This document shows, in pieces, positions 18,090-25,186 of a stretch of DNA of 64,000 bases. The number at the start of each line of letters is the position of its first letter. The first letter of the stretch is position 1. The notes below the pieces were generated by a model that worked only from the letters and a program-made list of their open reading frames with translations, was not told the origin of the DNA and searched no databases. The position numbers and the translations under genes are program-made. The stretch is from JBBIPA01 sp963820495 (GTDB lineage Bacteria > Chloroflexota > Dehalococcoidia > GIF9 > UBA5629), in contig CAWGAF010000001.1 in the NCBI GenBank assembly GCA_963820495.1, forward strand, positions 62,001 through 126,000, written 5' to 3'.

Positions 18090-19280
18090 ATGTCCATTAC
18101 TACAGAATATAAAAAGGAAATAATGGATGCAGCCCATAATGCAAGGATAAAACTTGCTTTATCTCGGGCTATCGCGAGCTACAGATCTAATACTAATACT
18201 GCGCTTAAAAAATTTCCTCACACCATTAAACTGGCAGACGAGGTACTGGAGATAAAGAAAAAGGCTGTGGGAGAGATGGAAAAACTCGCCCAACAAGCTA
18301 GCGAGGTTATACAGGAAAACAAGGGGAAAGCTTATATAGCTAAAACAGCTAAGGATGCATTGAATATTATCGACGGGCTGGTGGGGAAAGGTAAGCTAAT
18401 CGTCAAGGGCAAAAGTATGACTGCTGAAGAAATTGGACTCCGTGAGCATCTGGAGGAGCATGGTAACGAGGTTTATGAAACCGACCTCGGCGAGTTTATT
18501 ATTCAGAAATTAGGCTCGAGACCTATGCATATTCTATCGCCAGCGATTCATGTCCCCAAGGAAGATGTCGCCAAACTGTTCTCCAAAATCACAGGAAAGG
18601 AGCTAAAGCCAGACATCGAAAGTCTAGTGGCAACCGCCAGAGCTTTGCTACGAGAAAAGTATTTCAAGGCAGACATAGGTATGAGCGGCGCTAATGTGGT
18701 TTCAGCCGATACCGGCACTATGTTCATTATTGAGAACGAAGGCAATATTCGGTTAGCAACCGGTGCTCCCCCAGTACATATAGCACTCATCGGCATGGAA
18801 AAACTGGTTCCGACCCTTGGCGATGCTTTTAAGGTAGCCGAAGTAACCTGGAGATATGCCAACTACACTATTCCTTCCTATGTAAGCATGGTATCAGGTC
18901 CTAGTAAAACTGGTGATATCGAGAAAGTAACCACTTATGGTGCCCACGGCCCGAAAGAGGTCCATGTTATCTTCATGGATGCAGGCAGGACCGAATTGGC
19001 TAAACATCCAATACTACGTCAGGCTCTTTACTGCTTGAGGTGCGGTGGTTGCCTCTATGAGTGTCCTGTGTTTGCCTTTACTGCTGGACATTTTGGCGAT
19101 AAATATTTTAGTGGCGTTGGTGCAGTCTGGGCATATTTGCTTAGTCATAACGAAGAGAAAGGTGCAGCAATGGCATATACCTGTTTGACCTGTGGCAGAT
19201 GCAAGGTAAGATGCCCTATGAAAATCGATGTACCTGAAATGGTTGTAGAACTCAGGAAGCTAATAGCTGAGGGGGATTAA
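18090..19280 (+). CDS. LUD-domain protein with two C-terminal [4Fe-4S] motifs (LutB-like)
   Basis: This 396-residue protein has an N-terminal helical part, a LUD domain in the middle (SGANVVSADTGTMFIIENEGN, about residues 202-222) and a ferredoxin-type C-terminus. The C-terminus holds two full CxxCxxCxxxCP motifs, CLRCGGCLYECP (about 315-326) and CLTCGRCKVRCP (about 369-380). This layout matches LutB/YkgF of the L-lactate oxidation system. With the CCG-domain partner immediately upstream it probably passes electrons between an organic substrate and a cytoplasmic carrier. No flavoprotein dehydrogenase or LutC is in the window, so the actual substrate is unknown. Confidence 0.85.
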   Translation: MSITTEYKKEIMDAAHNARIKLALSRAIASYRSNTNTALKKFPHTIKLADEVLEIKKKAVGEMEKLAQQASEVIQENKGKAYIAKTAKDALNIIDGLVGKGKLIVKGKSMTAEEIGLREHLEEHGNEVYETDLGEFIIQKLGSRPMHILSPAIHVPKEDVAKLFSKITGKELKPDIESLVATARALLREKYFKADIGMSGANVVSADTGTMFIIENEGNIRLATGAPPVHIALIGMEKLVPTLGDAFKVAEVTWRYANYTIPSYVSMVSGPSKTGDIEKVTTYGAHGPKEVHVIFMDAGRTELAKHPILRQALYCLRCGGCLYECPVFAFTAGHFGDKYFSGVGAVWAYLLSHNEEKGAAMAYTCLTCGRCKVRCPMKIDVPEMVVELRKLIAEGD

Positions 19281-19490
19281 GGACAATCCGCTGGATATCG
19301 CCTGCTAGCCTCTTAATATAGTTACCTTCCTTCGAAAAATAGGGAATTGTATATCTTATAAAGAGACTGTTATCTCTTTTAGCCATTAGTGATAAGTTCT
19401 TCTTTCTGGCTCTGAAGTTATTGCTAACTTCTCATTTTTTTACGACATTCAACATATAGCCCTTCAGCATATATTCAAAATACCTTAAGG

Positions 19491-19544
19491 TTGGATGGGC
19501 TAGTAACTTGGATTTATACTATTGGTAATAATCTAAGATTATTA
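19491..19544 (+). promoter_or_regulatory. phoU promoter region with a 19-bp palindrome
   Basis: TTGGAT (19491-19496), an 18-bp spacer and TATACT (19515-19520) form a candidate promoter. TAATAATCT-A-AGATTATTA (19526-19544) is a perfect 9-bp inverted repeat with a one-base centre. It would cover the transcription start and ends two bases before the GAGGA ribosome site. A bound protein, or the hairpin in RNA, would block expression. The rest of the 276-bp gap shows nothing else. Confidence 0.5.
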
Positions 19545-19556
19545 TGAGGATTAAAA

Positions 19557-20225
19557 ATGGAGATAAGAGCAACTTTTCGCAACAAACTAAAGGAAATTCA
19601 GAATGATGTTCTGTCCATGGGGAACATGGTGGATAAAGCTATTGGCTGTTCCGTTGAAGCACTGAAGAGGAGAGACATCTCCCTAGCGCATCAGGTAATT
19701 GCCGATGATATCAACATCAACGAGAAAAGATTTGACATAGAGAAGGACTGCATTCAGCTTATTGCCACTCAGCAGCCTATGGCAATCTATCTGCGCGCTA
19801 TTATTAGCGTACTCAATATTATAACCGAATTAGAGAGGATTGGAGATCATGCTGAGGGAATAGCCAAGATTGTAGTGATGATAGGTGATGAACCACCCTT
19901 GAAACCTCTCATTGACTTGCCGCGCATGGCAGAAAAAACGCGGGATATGCTACACCGAAGTTTAATTGCATTTGTCAATAACGATGCCGAGGCTGCCAGA
20001 CAAATCGCAGCTGAAGACGATGAAATAGACGAACTCCACAACCAGGTATTTAGAGAATTGCTTAGCTTTATGGTAGAGGACCCACGAACTATAACAAGGG
20101 CTACACGGCTAATCTGGGTAGCTCACAACATCGAGCGCAGTGCTGATAGAGTTACGAACATCTGCGAGCGGATAGTCTACATCGTCACTGGCAAAATGGA
20201 AGAAATAGGTGCCTCAAAATACTAA
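19557..20225 (+). CDS. phoU: Phosphate transport system regulatory protein PhoU
   Basis: This 222-residue all-helical protein is built from two PhoU repeats. ERIGDHAEGIAKI in the first repeat (about residues 93-105) and IERSADRVTNICERIVYIVTG in the second carry the E/DxxxD metal-binding pattern. PhoU damps phosphate uptake by linking the Pst transporter to its sensor kinase. No pstSCAB or phoBR genes are adjacent in this window, so it is an isolated copy. A strong palindrome overlaps its predicted start site. Confidence 0.93.
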   Translation: MEIRATFRNKLKEIQNDVLSMGNMVDKAIGCSVEALKRRDISLAHQVIADDININEKRFDIEKDCIQLIATQQPMAIYLRAIISVLNIITELERIGDHAEGIAKIVVMIGDEPPLKPLIDLPRMAEKTRDMLHRSLIAFVNNDAEAARQIAAEDDEIDELHNQVFRELLSFMVEDPRTITRATRLIWVAHNIERSADRVTNICERIVYIVTGKMEEIGASKY

Positions 20226-20352
20226 ACTAGTAATACTGCACAAAATATACTTGACTGGGCAATATTCTTCAATATATGCGGCAAATCTTAAAGTCTAGCC
20301 AATTTAATTTTAGCAACTCTCTGTTTAGTTTTAAAAAACCTTTATTTAATCT

Positions 20353-20381
20353 TTGACATCACTGACAGCGTATGTTATTAT
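20353..20381 (+). promoter_or_regulatory. Strong sigma-70-type promoter upstream of the ferredoxin/hisH cluster
   Basis: TTGACA (20353-20358), exactly 17 bp, then TATTAT (20376-20381): a consensus -35 and a 5-of-6 -10. Downstream, GCGGT-N8-ACCGC (about 20396-20413) is a short inverted repeat in the predicted leader and could be an operator. This is probably the main promoter for the genes from 20460 onward. Confidence 0.65.
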
Positions 20382-20459
20382 GATAAAACGGAAAGCGGTT
20401 GCCGTATACCGCATTTAGTAACGGGAGATACCCGAATTGAAGAGAACATATATAATATA

Positions 20460-20912
20460 ATGGAAGAGGCTTGCATGGGTTGTGGACTATGCCGCGTCTA
20501 TTGCCAAACTGCAAATCCCGAATCAGGAGATATAATAAAGGCACATAAGAAAGAGAGCCGTCGTCCTTTACCCCGCATTCGCCTTGAGAAAAACGGAGAG
20601 GTTTGTTTTTCTCTTCAGTGTCGTCATTGTGATGAACCCTGGTGTGTCTATTCATGTCTAACCGGTGCTATGCGTAAAGAGCCAGCAACCGGTAGAATTA
20701 CCGTTGATACCACAAAATGTATGGGTTGCTGGACGTGCATAGTTGCCTGTCCCAATGGGGCACTGACTAGAGATACCAACAACAAAGTTGTTACGAAAAG
20801 TGATCTATGCCCTGAGCATGAGAGTACTGTTTGTGTGGCCAATTGCCTAAATAAGGCCCTTTTTGTTGTAGAACATGGTAAAGCTAAAGCTTCACAAGTT
20901 GTTAAAGTGTAA
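20460..20912 (+). CDS. Polyferredoxin (four-cluster type), glutamate-synthase-associated
   Basis: This 150-residue DMSO-reductase-B-like ferredoxin has CMGCGLCRVYC (residues 5-15), a CRHCDEPWCVYSC block, CMGCWTCIVACP and a fourth block LCPEHESTVCVANC. Relatives sit beside archaeal-type glutamate synthase genes and feed them electrons. In the fourth block the first expected cysteine of KCDLC is Ser (KSDLC), and the usual CP is CL, so one cluster probably lacks a ligand. With the two relics downstream this suggests the protein has lost its old partner. The ATG at 20460 has only a weak ribosome site, and no better start is in frame before the upstream stop. Confidence 0.78.
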   Translation: MEEACMGCGLCRVYCQTANPESGDIIKAHKKESRRPLPRIRLEKNGEVCFSLQCRHCDEPWCVYSCLTGAMRKEPATGRITVDTTKCMGCWTCIVACPNGALTRDTNNKVVTKSDLCPEHESTVCVANCLNKALFVVEHGKAKASQVVKV

Positions 20913-20943
20913 AAATCAAGTCTTAAGAACGAGGAAACAAAAA

Positions 20944-21582
20944 ATGATAGCCATAATAGATTATGGCGCTGGGAACCTGGGTAGCGTTACCAACGCCATT
21001 AACAAATTGGGCTATAGCTTGAAGGTTACCCATAAACCAGAAGACGTGTTGAATGCTAAGGCAGTTATACTACCAGGAGTTGGTGCCGCGGGAGATGCCA
21101 TGGCTAGGCTGGAATCGATGGGAATGACCAGTGTCATCCGTCAACTGATTAACGAGAAGAGGCCATTATTAGCTATCTGTGTTGGCTTACAGATACTACT
21201 ATCGAACACTGAAGAAGGTGGAGGACACAGATGCTTGAACATAATACCCGGGACAGTGAGACGACTACCTAAAGGACTAAAAGTTCCTCACATGGGTTGG
21301 AATCAGGTAAAACAACAATTTAATCATCCGATCTTTGATCGTATACCAGATGATACCAACTTTTATTTTGTCCACAGCTTTTATGCCGCACCAGACGATA
21401 AGTCGGTAATAGCGGGTATAACAGACTACAGTGTGCCGATTTGCAGCATGATTATCAAGGATAATTTGATAGCAACACAGTTTCATCCAGAAAAAAGCGG
21501 AAACTATGGTTTGAGAATGTATTTTAATTTTCTAGACATGGCTCTTAGTGGAGGGCAAACATGGCAGGAAAAACTGAAGTAA
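20944..21582 (+). CDS. hisH: Imidazole glycerol phosphate synthase, glutamine amidotransferase subunit
   Basis: This 212-residue class I amidotransferase supplies ammonia to HisF and releases glutamate plus ammonia from glutamine. The protein begins MIAIIDYGAGNLGSVTNAI. The nucleophile is in AICVGLQILL, and the His-Glu pair in QFHPEKSG. PHMGWNQV is the HisH marker. I chose the ATG at 20944, which follows GAGGAA at good spacing, instead of an upstream start that would add 23 unrelated residues. Other histidine genes except hisF are absent here. Confidence 0.93.
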   Translation: MIAIIDYGAGNLGSVTNAINKLGYSLKVTHKPEDVLNAKAVILPGVGAAGDAMARLESMGMTSVIRQLINEKRPLLAICVGLQILLSNTEEGGGHRCLNIIPGTVRRLPKGLKVPHMGWNQVKQQFNHPIFDRIPDDTNFYFVHSFYAAPDDKSVIAGITDYSVPICSMIIKDNLIATQFHPEKSGNYGLRMYFNFLDMALSGGQTWQEKLK

Positions 21583-21896
21583 TCAAAACCAAATATCTAA
21601 CCATAGGAAATTCAGCCAGTGGTATCGGTGCTGCTGAAACAATTTGTGATGTGGATAGAAATGTAGCGCTAATAATTGCTCATGACAAGGCTTATTCCCC
21701 CTACTCTTGTCCTCTTACCTCGAGGTGCCTGGCTACTGAGCGCACCATTGACATGATGTCATTCCGTTCGTCTGATTGCTACAGCCAGAAAGCATTGATT
21801 GCCAGTCTAAATATTAGCCAAGATATTTACCCTCCCTTTCGGAATCACATAAAACGTCTACTTCAAGGGGAGCAGGAACTAATGCGAGCTCTGTGA
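21561..21896 (+). pseudogene. NAD(P)/FAD-dependent oxidoreductase, N-terminal fragment
   Basis: The 111 codons encode the first FAD-binding strand and loop of a pyridine nucleotide-disulfide oxidoreductase (YLTIGNSASGIGAAETI), followed by IIAHDKAYSPYSCPLTSRCLA and RTIDMMSFRSSDCY. This is the family pattern before the FAD domain continues. The protein then ends, where relatives have about 300 more residues including the NAD-binding half. It starts inside the end of hisH with a GGAGGG ribosome site, so it may still be translated. Relatives of this type are partners of archaeal-type glutamate synthase, which fits the ferredoxin and gltB remnant on either side. I read it as a decaying relic. Confidence 0.75.
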
Positions 21897-22000
21897 CAAG
21901 TATACGGCAGCCCAGAGAAACCACCTTGTTCCTTAAAAGATGAAACGACAGAAGCAATTCTGAAAGCAAGTTAGACTTCAGTACGGAGAGTTTTAGATAA

Positions 22001-22774
22001 ATGTTAACAAAAAGAATTATACCCTGCCTTGATGTAACTCGAGGACGCGTGGTTAAAGGCACAAGCTTCACCAACCTTCGTGATGCCGGTGATCCTGTGG
22101 CACTAGCCAAGTTTTACTATGAAGAGGGTGCTGATGAAATAGTATTTCTAGATATCGGTGCGACGCCAGAAGAACGAAATACTATGGTAGATGTTGTTGA
22201 GCGCGTATCAAAGCATGTATTCATTCCGTTGACCGTGGGAGGAGGTTTACGCAGTATCAGTGATATGAGACGAATGCTGGAAGCAGGAGCCGATAAAGTA
22301 AGTATAAACACCGCCGCCGTTAATACTCCCGAGCTTATCGAAAATGGAGCACATAGGTTCGGATCTCAATGCATAGTTTTAGCAATTGATGCTAGGAGAA
22401 TTAATAATTCAGTTGGATTTAAATGGGAGGTTTTAACCCATGGAGGCCAACGTCCAACAGGCATAGATGTCCTTAATTGGACAAAGAAAGCTGTTGATCT
22501 TGGTGCTGGAGAAATACTAATTACCAGTTGGGATGCTGATGGTCATCGGGCAGGCTATGACTTAGAGCTAACTCGTAATATTAGCGAAGTGGTGAATGTG
22601 CCAGTTATCGCTAGCGGAGGAGCTGGGAACCTAGAGCACTTATATGAGGCTCTGGTAGACGGCAAGGCTGATGCCGTGCTTGCCGCCAGTATTTTTCACT
22701 ATCGGACTTACTCCATACACGAAGTAAAGAGTTACTTAGCCAAAAGAGGAATCCCGATGAGAATGGAACAGTAA
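22001..22774 (+). CDS. hisF: Imidazole glycerol phosphate synthase, cyclase subunit
   Basis: This 257-residue TIM barrel turns PRFAR and ammonia from HisH into imidazole glycerol phosphate and AICAR. The first catalytic Asp is in IIPCLDVTRGRVVKG and the second in LAIDARR. Phosphate loops include LTVGGGLRS and VIASGGAGNLEH. The loop that normally reads S(M/I)DxDGTKxGYD is SWDADGHRAGYD, with Trp and His at two usually conserved positions, so its kinetics or substrate may differ. Start ATG 22001 follows a GGAGAG site. hisH lies 418 bp upstream with only the oxidoreductase relic between them. Confidence 0.9.
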   Translation: MLTKRIIPCLDVTRGRVVKGTSFTNLRDAGDPVALAKFYYEEGADEIVFLDIGATPEERNTMVDVVERVSKHVFIPLTVGGGLRSISDMRRMLEAGADKVSINTAAVNTPELIENGAHRFGSQCIVLAIDARRINNSVGFKWEVLTHGGQRPTGIDVLNWTKKAVDLGAGEILITSWDADGHRAGYDLELTRNISEVVNVPVIASGGAGNLEHLYEALVDGKADAVLAASIFHYRTYSIHEVKSYLAKRGIPMRMEQ

Positions 22775-22787
22775 ACGGAGGATACAG

Positions 22788-23072
22788 GTGAAAACTTATT
22801 CACCATCAAGATTCTTAGTGGAAAGGGATCAAGCTCGGTGCATACAGTGCCAGGCATGTGTTAATCAGGCTAGCTTTGATGTACACTACCATGACGCTGC
22901 TGATGACGAGGCAAGAAATCGCGAGGGAAACTGTGTCGGTTGTCAACGATGTATGATCTTTTATCCTAGTAACACTATAAATATCAGGAGAAACACCATT
23001 GACTACAGAGAAAATTATTACCGGCTATTCCCACTATATCTCCAACCTTATGGCAGGCTTTATGCATATTAG
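22788..23072 (+). pseudogene. Archaeal-type glutamate synthase (GltB) N-terminal ferredoxin domain, truncated and cysteine-depleted
   Basis: The 94 codons match the start of the archaeal-type glutamate synthase large subunit: FLVERDQARCIQC, SFDVHYHD, REGNCVGCQRC, TIDYRENY. The roughly 400-residue FMN/synthase domain that should follow is gone, and the frame ends just before the NrpR-like gene. The fourth cysteine of both ferredoxin motifs is lost: CIQCQACVNQA has Ala and CVGCQRCMIFYP has Tyr where Cys is expected. A GTG start and CGGAGG ribosome site remain. Losing one ligand per cluster plus the catalytic domain argues strongly for a relic. A new small role cannot be excluded. Confidence 0.8.
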
Positions 23073-23088
23073 TGGAAGGAATAAAGAA

Positions 23089-24087
23089 ATGATACGTCAG
23101 GAGACGCGCGAGGTAGAGAGAAAGATAGCAGCTATTCTGGAGATCCTCAGCGATTCCGAGGAACCTCTAGGTGGCAGGATTATATCTCGTCGGCTCAAGG
23201 AGAAAGGTATAGACCTTGGCGAACGGGCAGTAAGGTATCACCTGAGGATAATGGATGAGCGAGGTCTTACTCATATTGTAGGTCATAGAGATGGTAGGAC
23301 GATTACTCAGCCTGGACTTGAGGAATTAAGAAATGCTTTGGTATGCGACAAGGTAGGCTTTGTAACTAATAAAATCGAACTTCTAGCTTATCTCACCACT
23401 TTCGATATGGACGGACGCACTGGCTGCATCCCTATAGATGTATCTTTGTTTGACAAGGAAGAGTTCGCAAAAGCCTTAAAAACAATGAGAGCTATTTTTA
23501 GAGCTGGACTTTGCGTAAGCGACCTGGTAGCCATAGCTTCTGAAGGAGAGAGGCTCGGAGAAATAGTTGTGCCAAATGGGAAAATTGGGCTTGCTACGGT
23601 ATCTAGTATTGTAATAACCGGATCATTACTTAAAGCTGGCATACCCATTGACTCGCGATTTGGAGGATTGATTCAGATACGGAATTATGAGCCATGCCGT
23701 TTTGTAGATTTGATAGAGTATCATGGCTCTACCATAGATCCCCTTGAGATATTTATTGCCAGTAAAATGACCAATGTCGCCGAAGTGGCAAAAAGGGGTG
23801 AGGGCAAAGTACTCGCTAGCTTTCATGAGATTCCAATGCTATCAAGACCAGCAACTGAAAAGGTATTGGAAAAATTGAAATCAGTCAATCTTTGCAGCTT
23901 ATTTGCAATAGGAAAGACGCCCGAGCCAATATGTGAAATCCCAGTAAGTCTGAATAATATTGGTCTGATTCTTTTCAGTGGATTGAATCCAGCGGCTGGT
24001 GCTGTTGAAGAAGGTCTCAATGTAGTAAACAAAGCGATGAGCGGTGTAATAGATGTGGTAAAGCTACAGAGTTTCTGGGACCTATGA
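23089..24087 (+). CDS. NrpR-like transcriptional regulator (winged helix plus NrpR effector domain), copy 1
   Basis: This 332-residue protein starts with a winged-helix domain (VERKIAAILEILSDS, ISRRLKEKGIDLGERAVRYHLRIMDERGLT) followed by one NrpR-type regulatory domain. That domain includes ALKTMRAIFRAGLCVSDLVAIASEGE, VVPNGKIGLATVSS, GGLIQIRNYEP and ILFSGLNPAAGAVEEG. In archaea NrpR represses nitrogen-assimilation genes and is released by 2-oxoglutarate. Position just before the GlnR-like gene and amt-glnK-glnA suggests the same task here. I chose the ATG at 23089, 8 bases after GGAAGGA. The longer frame would run through the gltB relic. The copy at 30736 aligns end to end. Confidence 0.8.
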   Translation: MIRQETREVERKIAAILEILSDSEEPLGGRIISRRLKEKGIDLGERAVRYHLRIMDERGLTHIVGHRDGRTITQPGLEELRNALVCDKVGFVTNKIELLAYLTTFDMDGRTGCIPIDVSLFDKEEFAKALKTMRAIFRAGLCVSDLVAIASEGERLGEIVVPNGKIGLATVSSIVITGSLLKAGIPIDSRFGGLIQIRNYEPCRFVDLIEYHGSTIDPLEIFIASKMTNVAEVAKRGEGKVLASFHEIPMLSRPATEKVLEKLKSVNLCSLFAIGKTPEPICEIPVSLNNIGLILFSGLNPAAGAVEEGLNVVNKAMSGVIDVVKLQSFWDL

Positions 24088-24118
24088 AATCAAAATGATC
24101 ACATAAAGAGGAATAGAA

Positions 24119-24871
24119 TTGCATAGAATATTGATAGTAGCTAGAGAGTCTGAGCGGATTAAAGAACTGAATATGGAACTCTCTCGCGAGGGACTCACTT
24201 GCACTATTGCCAAAGATACCAAGGACATTCTTAACGAGGTTATAAAACAAAGCATTGATTTAGCGCTAGTTGATTTGGATAGTTCACCAGCCTCAACTTG
24301 GACTGAGTCCAGTTTGGGCCGACTCCAAGAAATAAATTTCGGGAAGCAATTACCTGTTATTGTCCTTATATCAAAGAATATGGTGCATGGCATCGAATCA
24401 GCTCCCGGTATAGATGATTTTGTTGTTGAACCATATGACCTGTCAGAGTTGGTGATAAGAATTAAAAGAATACTTAAGAGAACAGACAAACTACATGGGG
24501 AGGAGGTAATCCGATGTGGTGATTTATTTGTAGACACTGCCAAATGCGAGGTGTATCTCGAAGGCAGGCTTCTCTCTTTGACTTTTAAAGAGTACGAGCT
24601 ACTCAGGTTTCTGACAACTAACAAAGGAAGAGTTTTTAGCCGAGAGGCTCTACTTAATGAAGTATGGGGTTATGACTATTACGGTGGAGATAGAACAGTG
24701 GATGTACATATAAGAAGGCTCAGAAGCAAGATAGAGGATTCCACTCATACCTTTATCGACACAGTTAGAAATATGGGCTATATATTCAGAGAGGGCAATT
24801 GGTCCCCCCTATTGGAGACCAGCGATATCTCGAATAGCAAAACCGCCATATCTACTATTTCAAATTTATAA
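24119..24871 (+). CDS. OmpR-family regulator with degenerate receiver, GlnR-like
   Basis: This 250-residue protein has a receiver-like domain (1-115) and an OmpR/PhoB winged helix (about 128-225; TFKEYELLRFL, SREALLNEVWG, RTVDVHIRRLRSKIE, VRNMGYIF). The receiver lacks the paired acidic residues (ILIVARESE instead of ILIVDDE) and has Glu for the invariant Lys (VVEPY for VVKPF), though LVDLD keeps an Asp. Such orphan, probably phosphorylation-independent receivers are typical of actinobacterial GlnR, which activates amt-glnK-glnA. No sensor kinase is nearby. The start is TTG at 24119 and the C-terminal 25 residues are low-complexity. The perfect GlnR-box layout upstream of the next gene supports the role. 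Confidence 0.75.
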   Translation: MHRILIVARESERIKELNMELSREGLTCTIAKDTKDILNEVIKQSIDLALVDLDSSPASTWTESSLGRLQEINFGKQLPVIVLISKNMVHGIESAPGIDDFVVEPYDLSELVIRIKRILKRTDKLHGEEVIRCGDLFVDTAKCEVYLEGRLLSLTFKEYELLRFLTTNKGRVFSREALLNEVWGYDYYGGDRTVDVHIRRLRSKIEDSTHTFIDTVRNMGYIFREGNWSPLLETSDISNSKTAISTISNL

Positions 24872-24920
24872 ACTCAACCTATATCTCTCGTCAACTATAG
24901 GTGGAAGAATTTTTCTTTTT

Positions 24921-24974
24921 GTAATACATATTTAACCTGCCTGTAATATGTTTGAAACATTTTGCCTCTATAAT
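24921..24974 (+). promoter_or_regulatory. GlnR-type tandem operator and -10 box of the amt-glnK operon
   Basis: The sequence reads GTAAT-N6-TTAAC (24921-24936), six bases, then GTAAT-N6-GAAAC (24943-24958). The layout equals the actinobacterial GlnR consensus gTnAc-N6-GaAAc repeated with N6 between copies. The downstream half-pair matches 9 of 10 defined letters counting each defined position. A perfect TATAAT follows at 24969-24974 without a -35 element. With +1 at about 24981 the tandem site is centred near -41.5, the place of a class II activator. Just upstream GGAA-N6-TTCT (24903-24916) is one base off the archaeal NrpR operator GGAA-N6-TTCC. Confidence 0.6.
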
Positions 24975-25009
24975 TTTTTCTAACAGGGGATTTTCTACAA
25001 GAGGTAAAT

Positions 25010-25186
25010 ATGGCCAAAGACTTATTCCAAATAGGTACTCAAAGAGACATGCATTTGACCATGGGTTTATGGGCCATGCTTTCCCCACATCTATCTCAAA
25101 GAGGAAATAAATCTTTCGAGAAACAAAACTATCACAGATTTAAGAAGACAAATGTTGAAGACAGGAGGAATGCAGATGTCAGTTAA
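25010..25186 (+). CDS. 58-codon small ORF in the amt leader (candidate)
   Basis: ATG at 25010 is 5 bases after AAGAGG and opens 58 codons that run 11 bp into amt, in a different frame. The product begins MAKDLFQIGTQRDM and is basic in its second half, and I recognise no family. The roughly 195-nt leader between the predicted transcription start and amt would be mostly this ORF, so its translation could couple to or regulate amt. It may be chance, since nothing beyond ribosome site, length and overlap supports it. Confidence 0.3.
   Translation: MAKDLFQIGTQRDMHLTMGLWAMLSPHLSQRGNKSFEKQNYHRFKKTNVEDRRNADVS

Noticed and set aside
24082..24624. 180-codon minus-strand frame over the OmpR-type regulator
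   Set aside because: A shadow of a well-supported coding region with unlikely composition.
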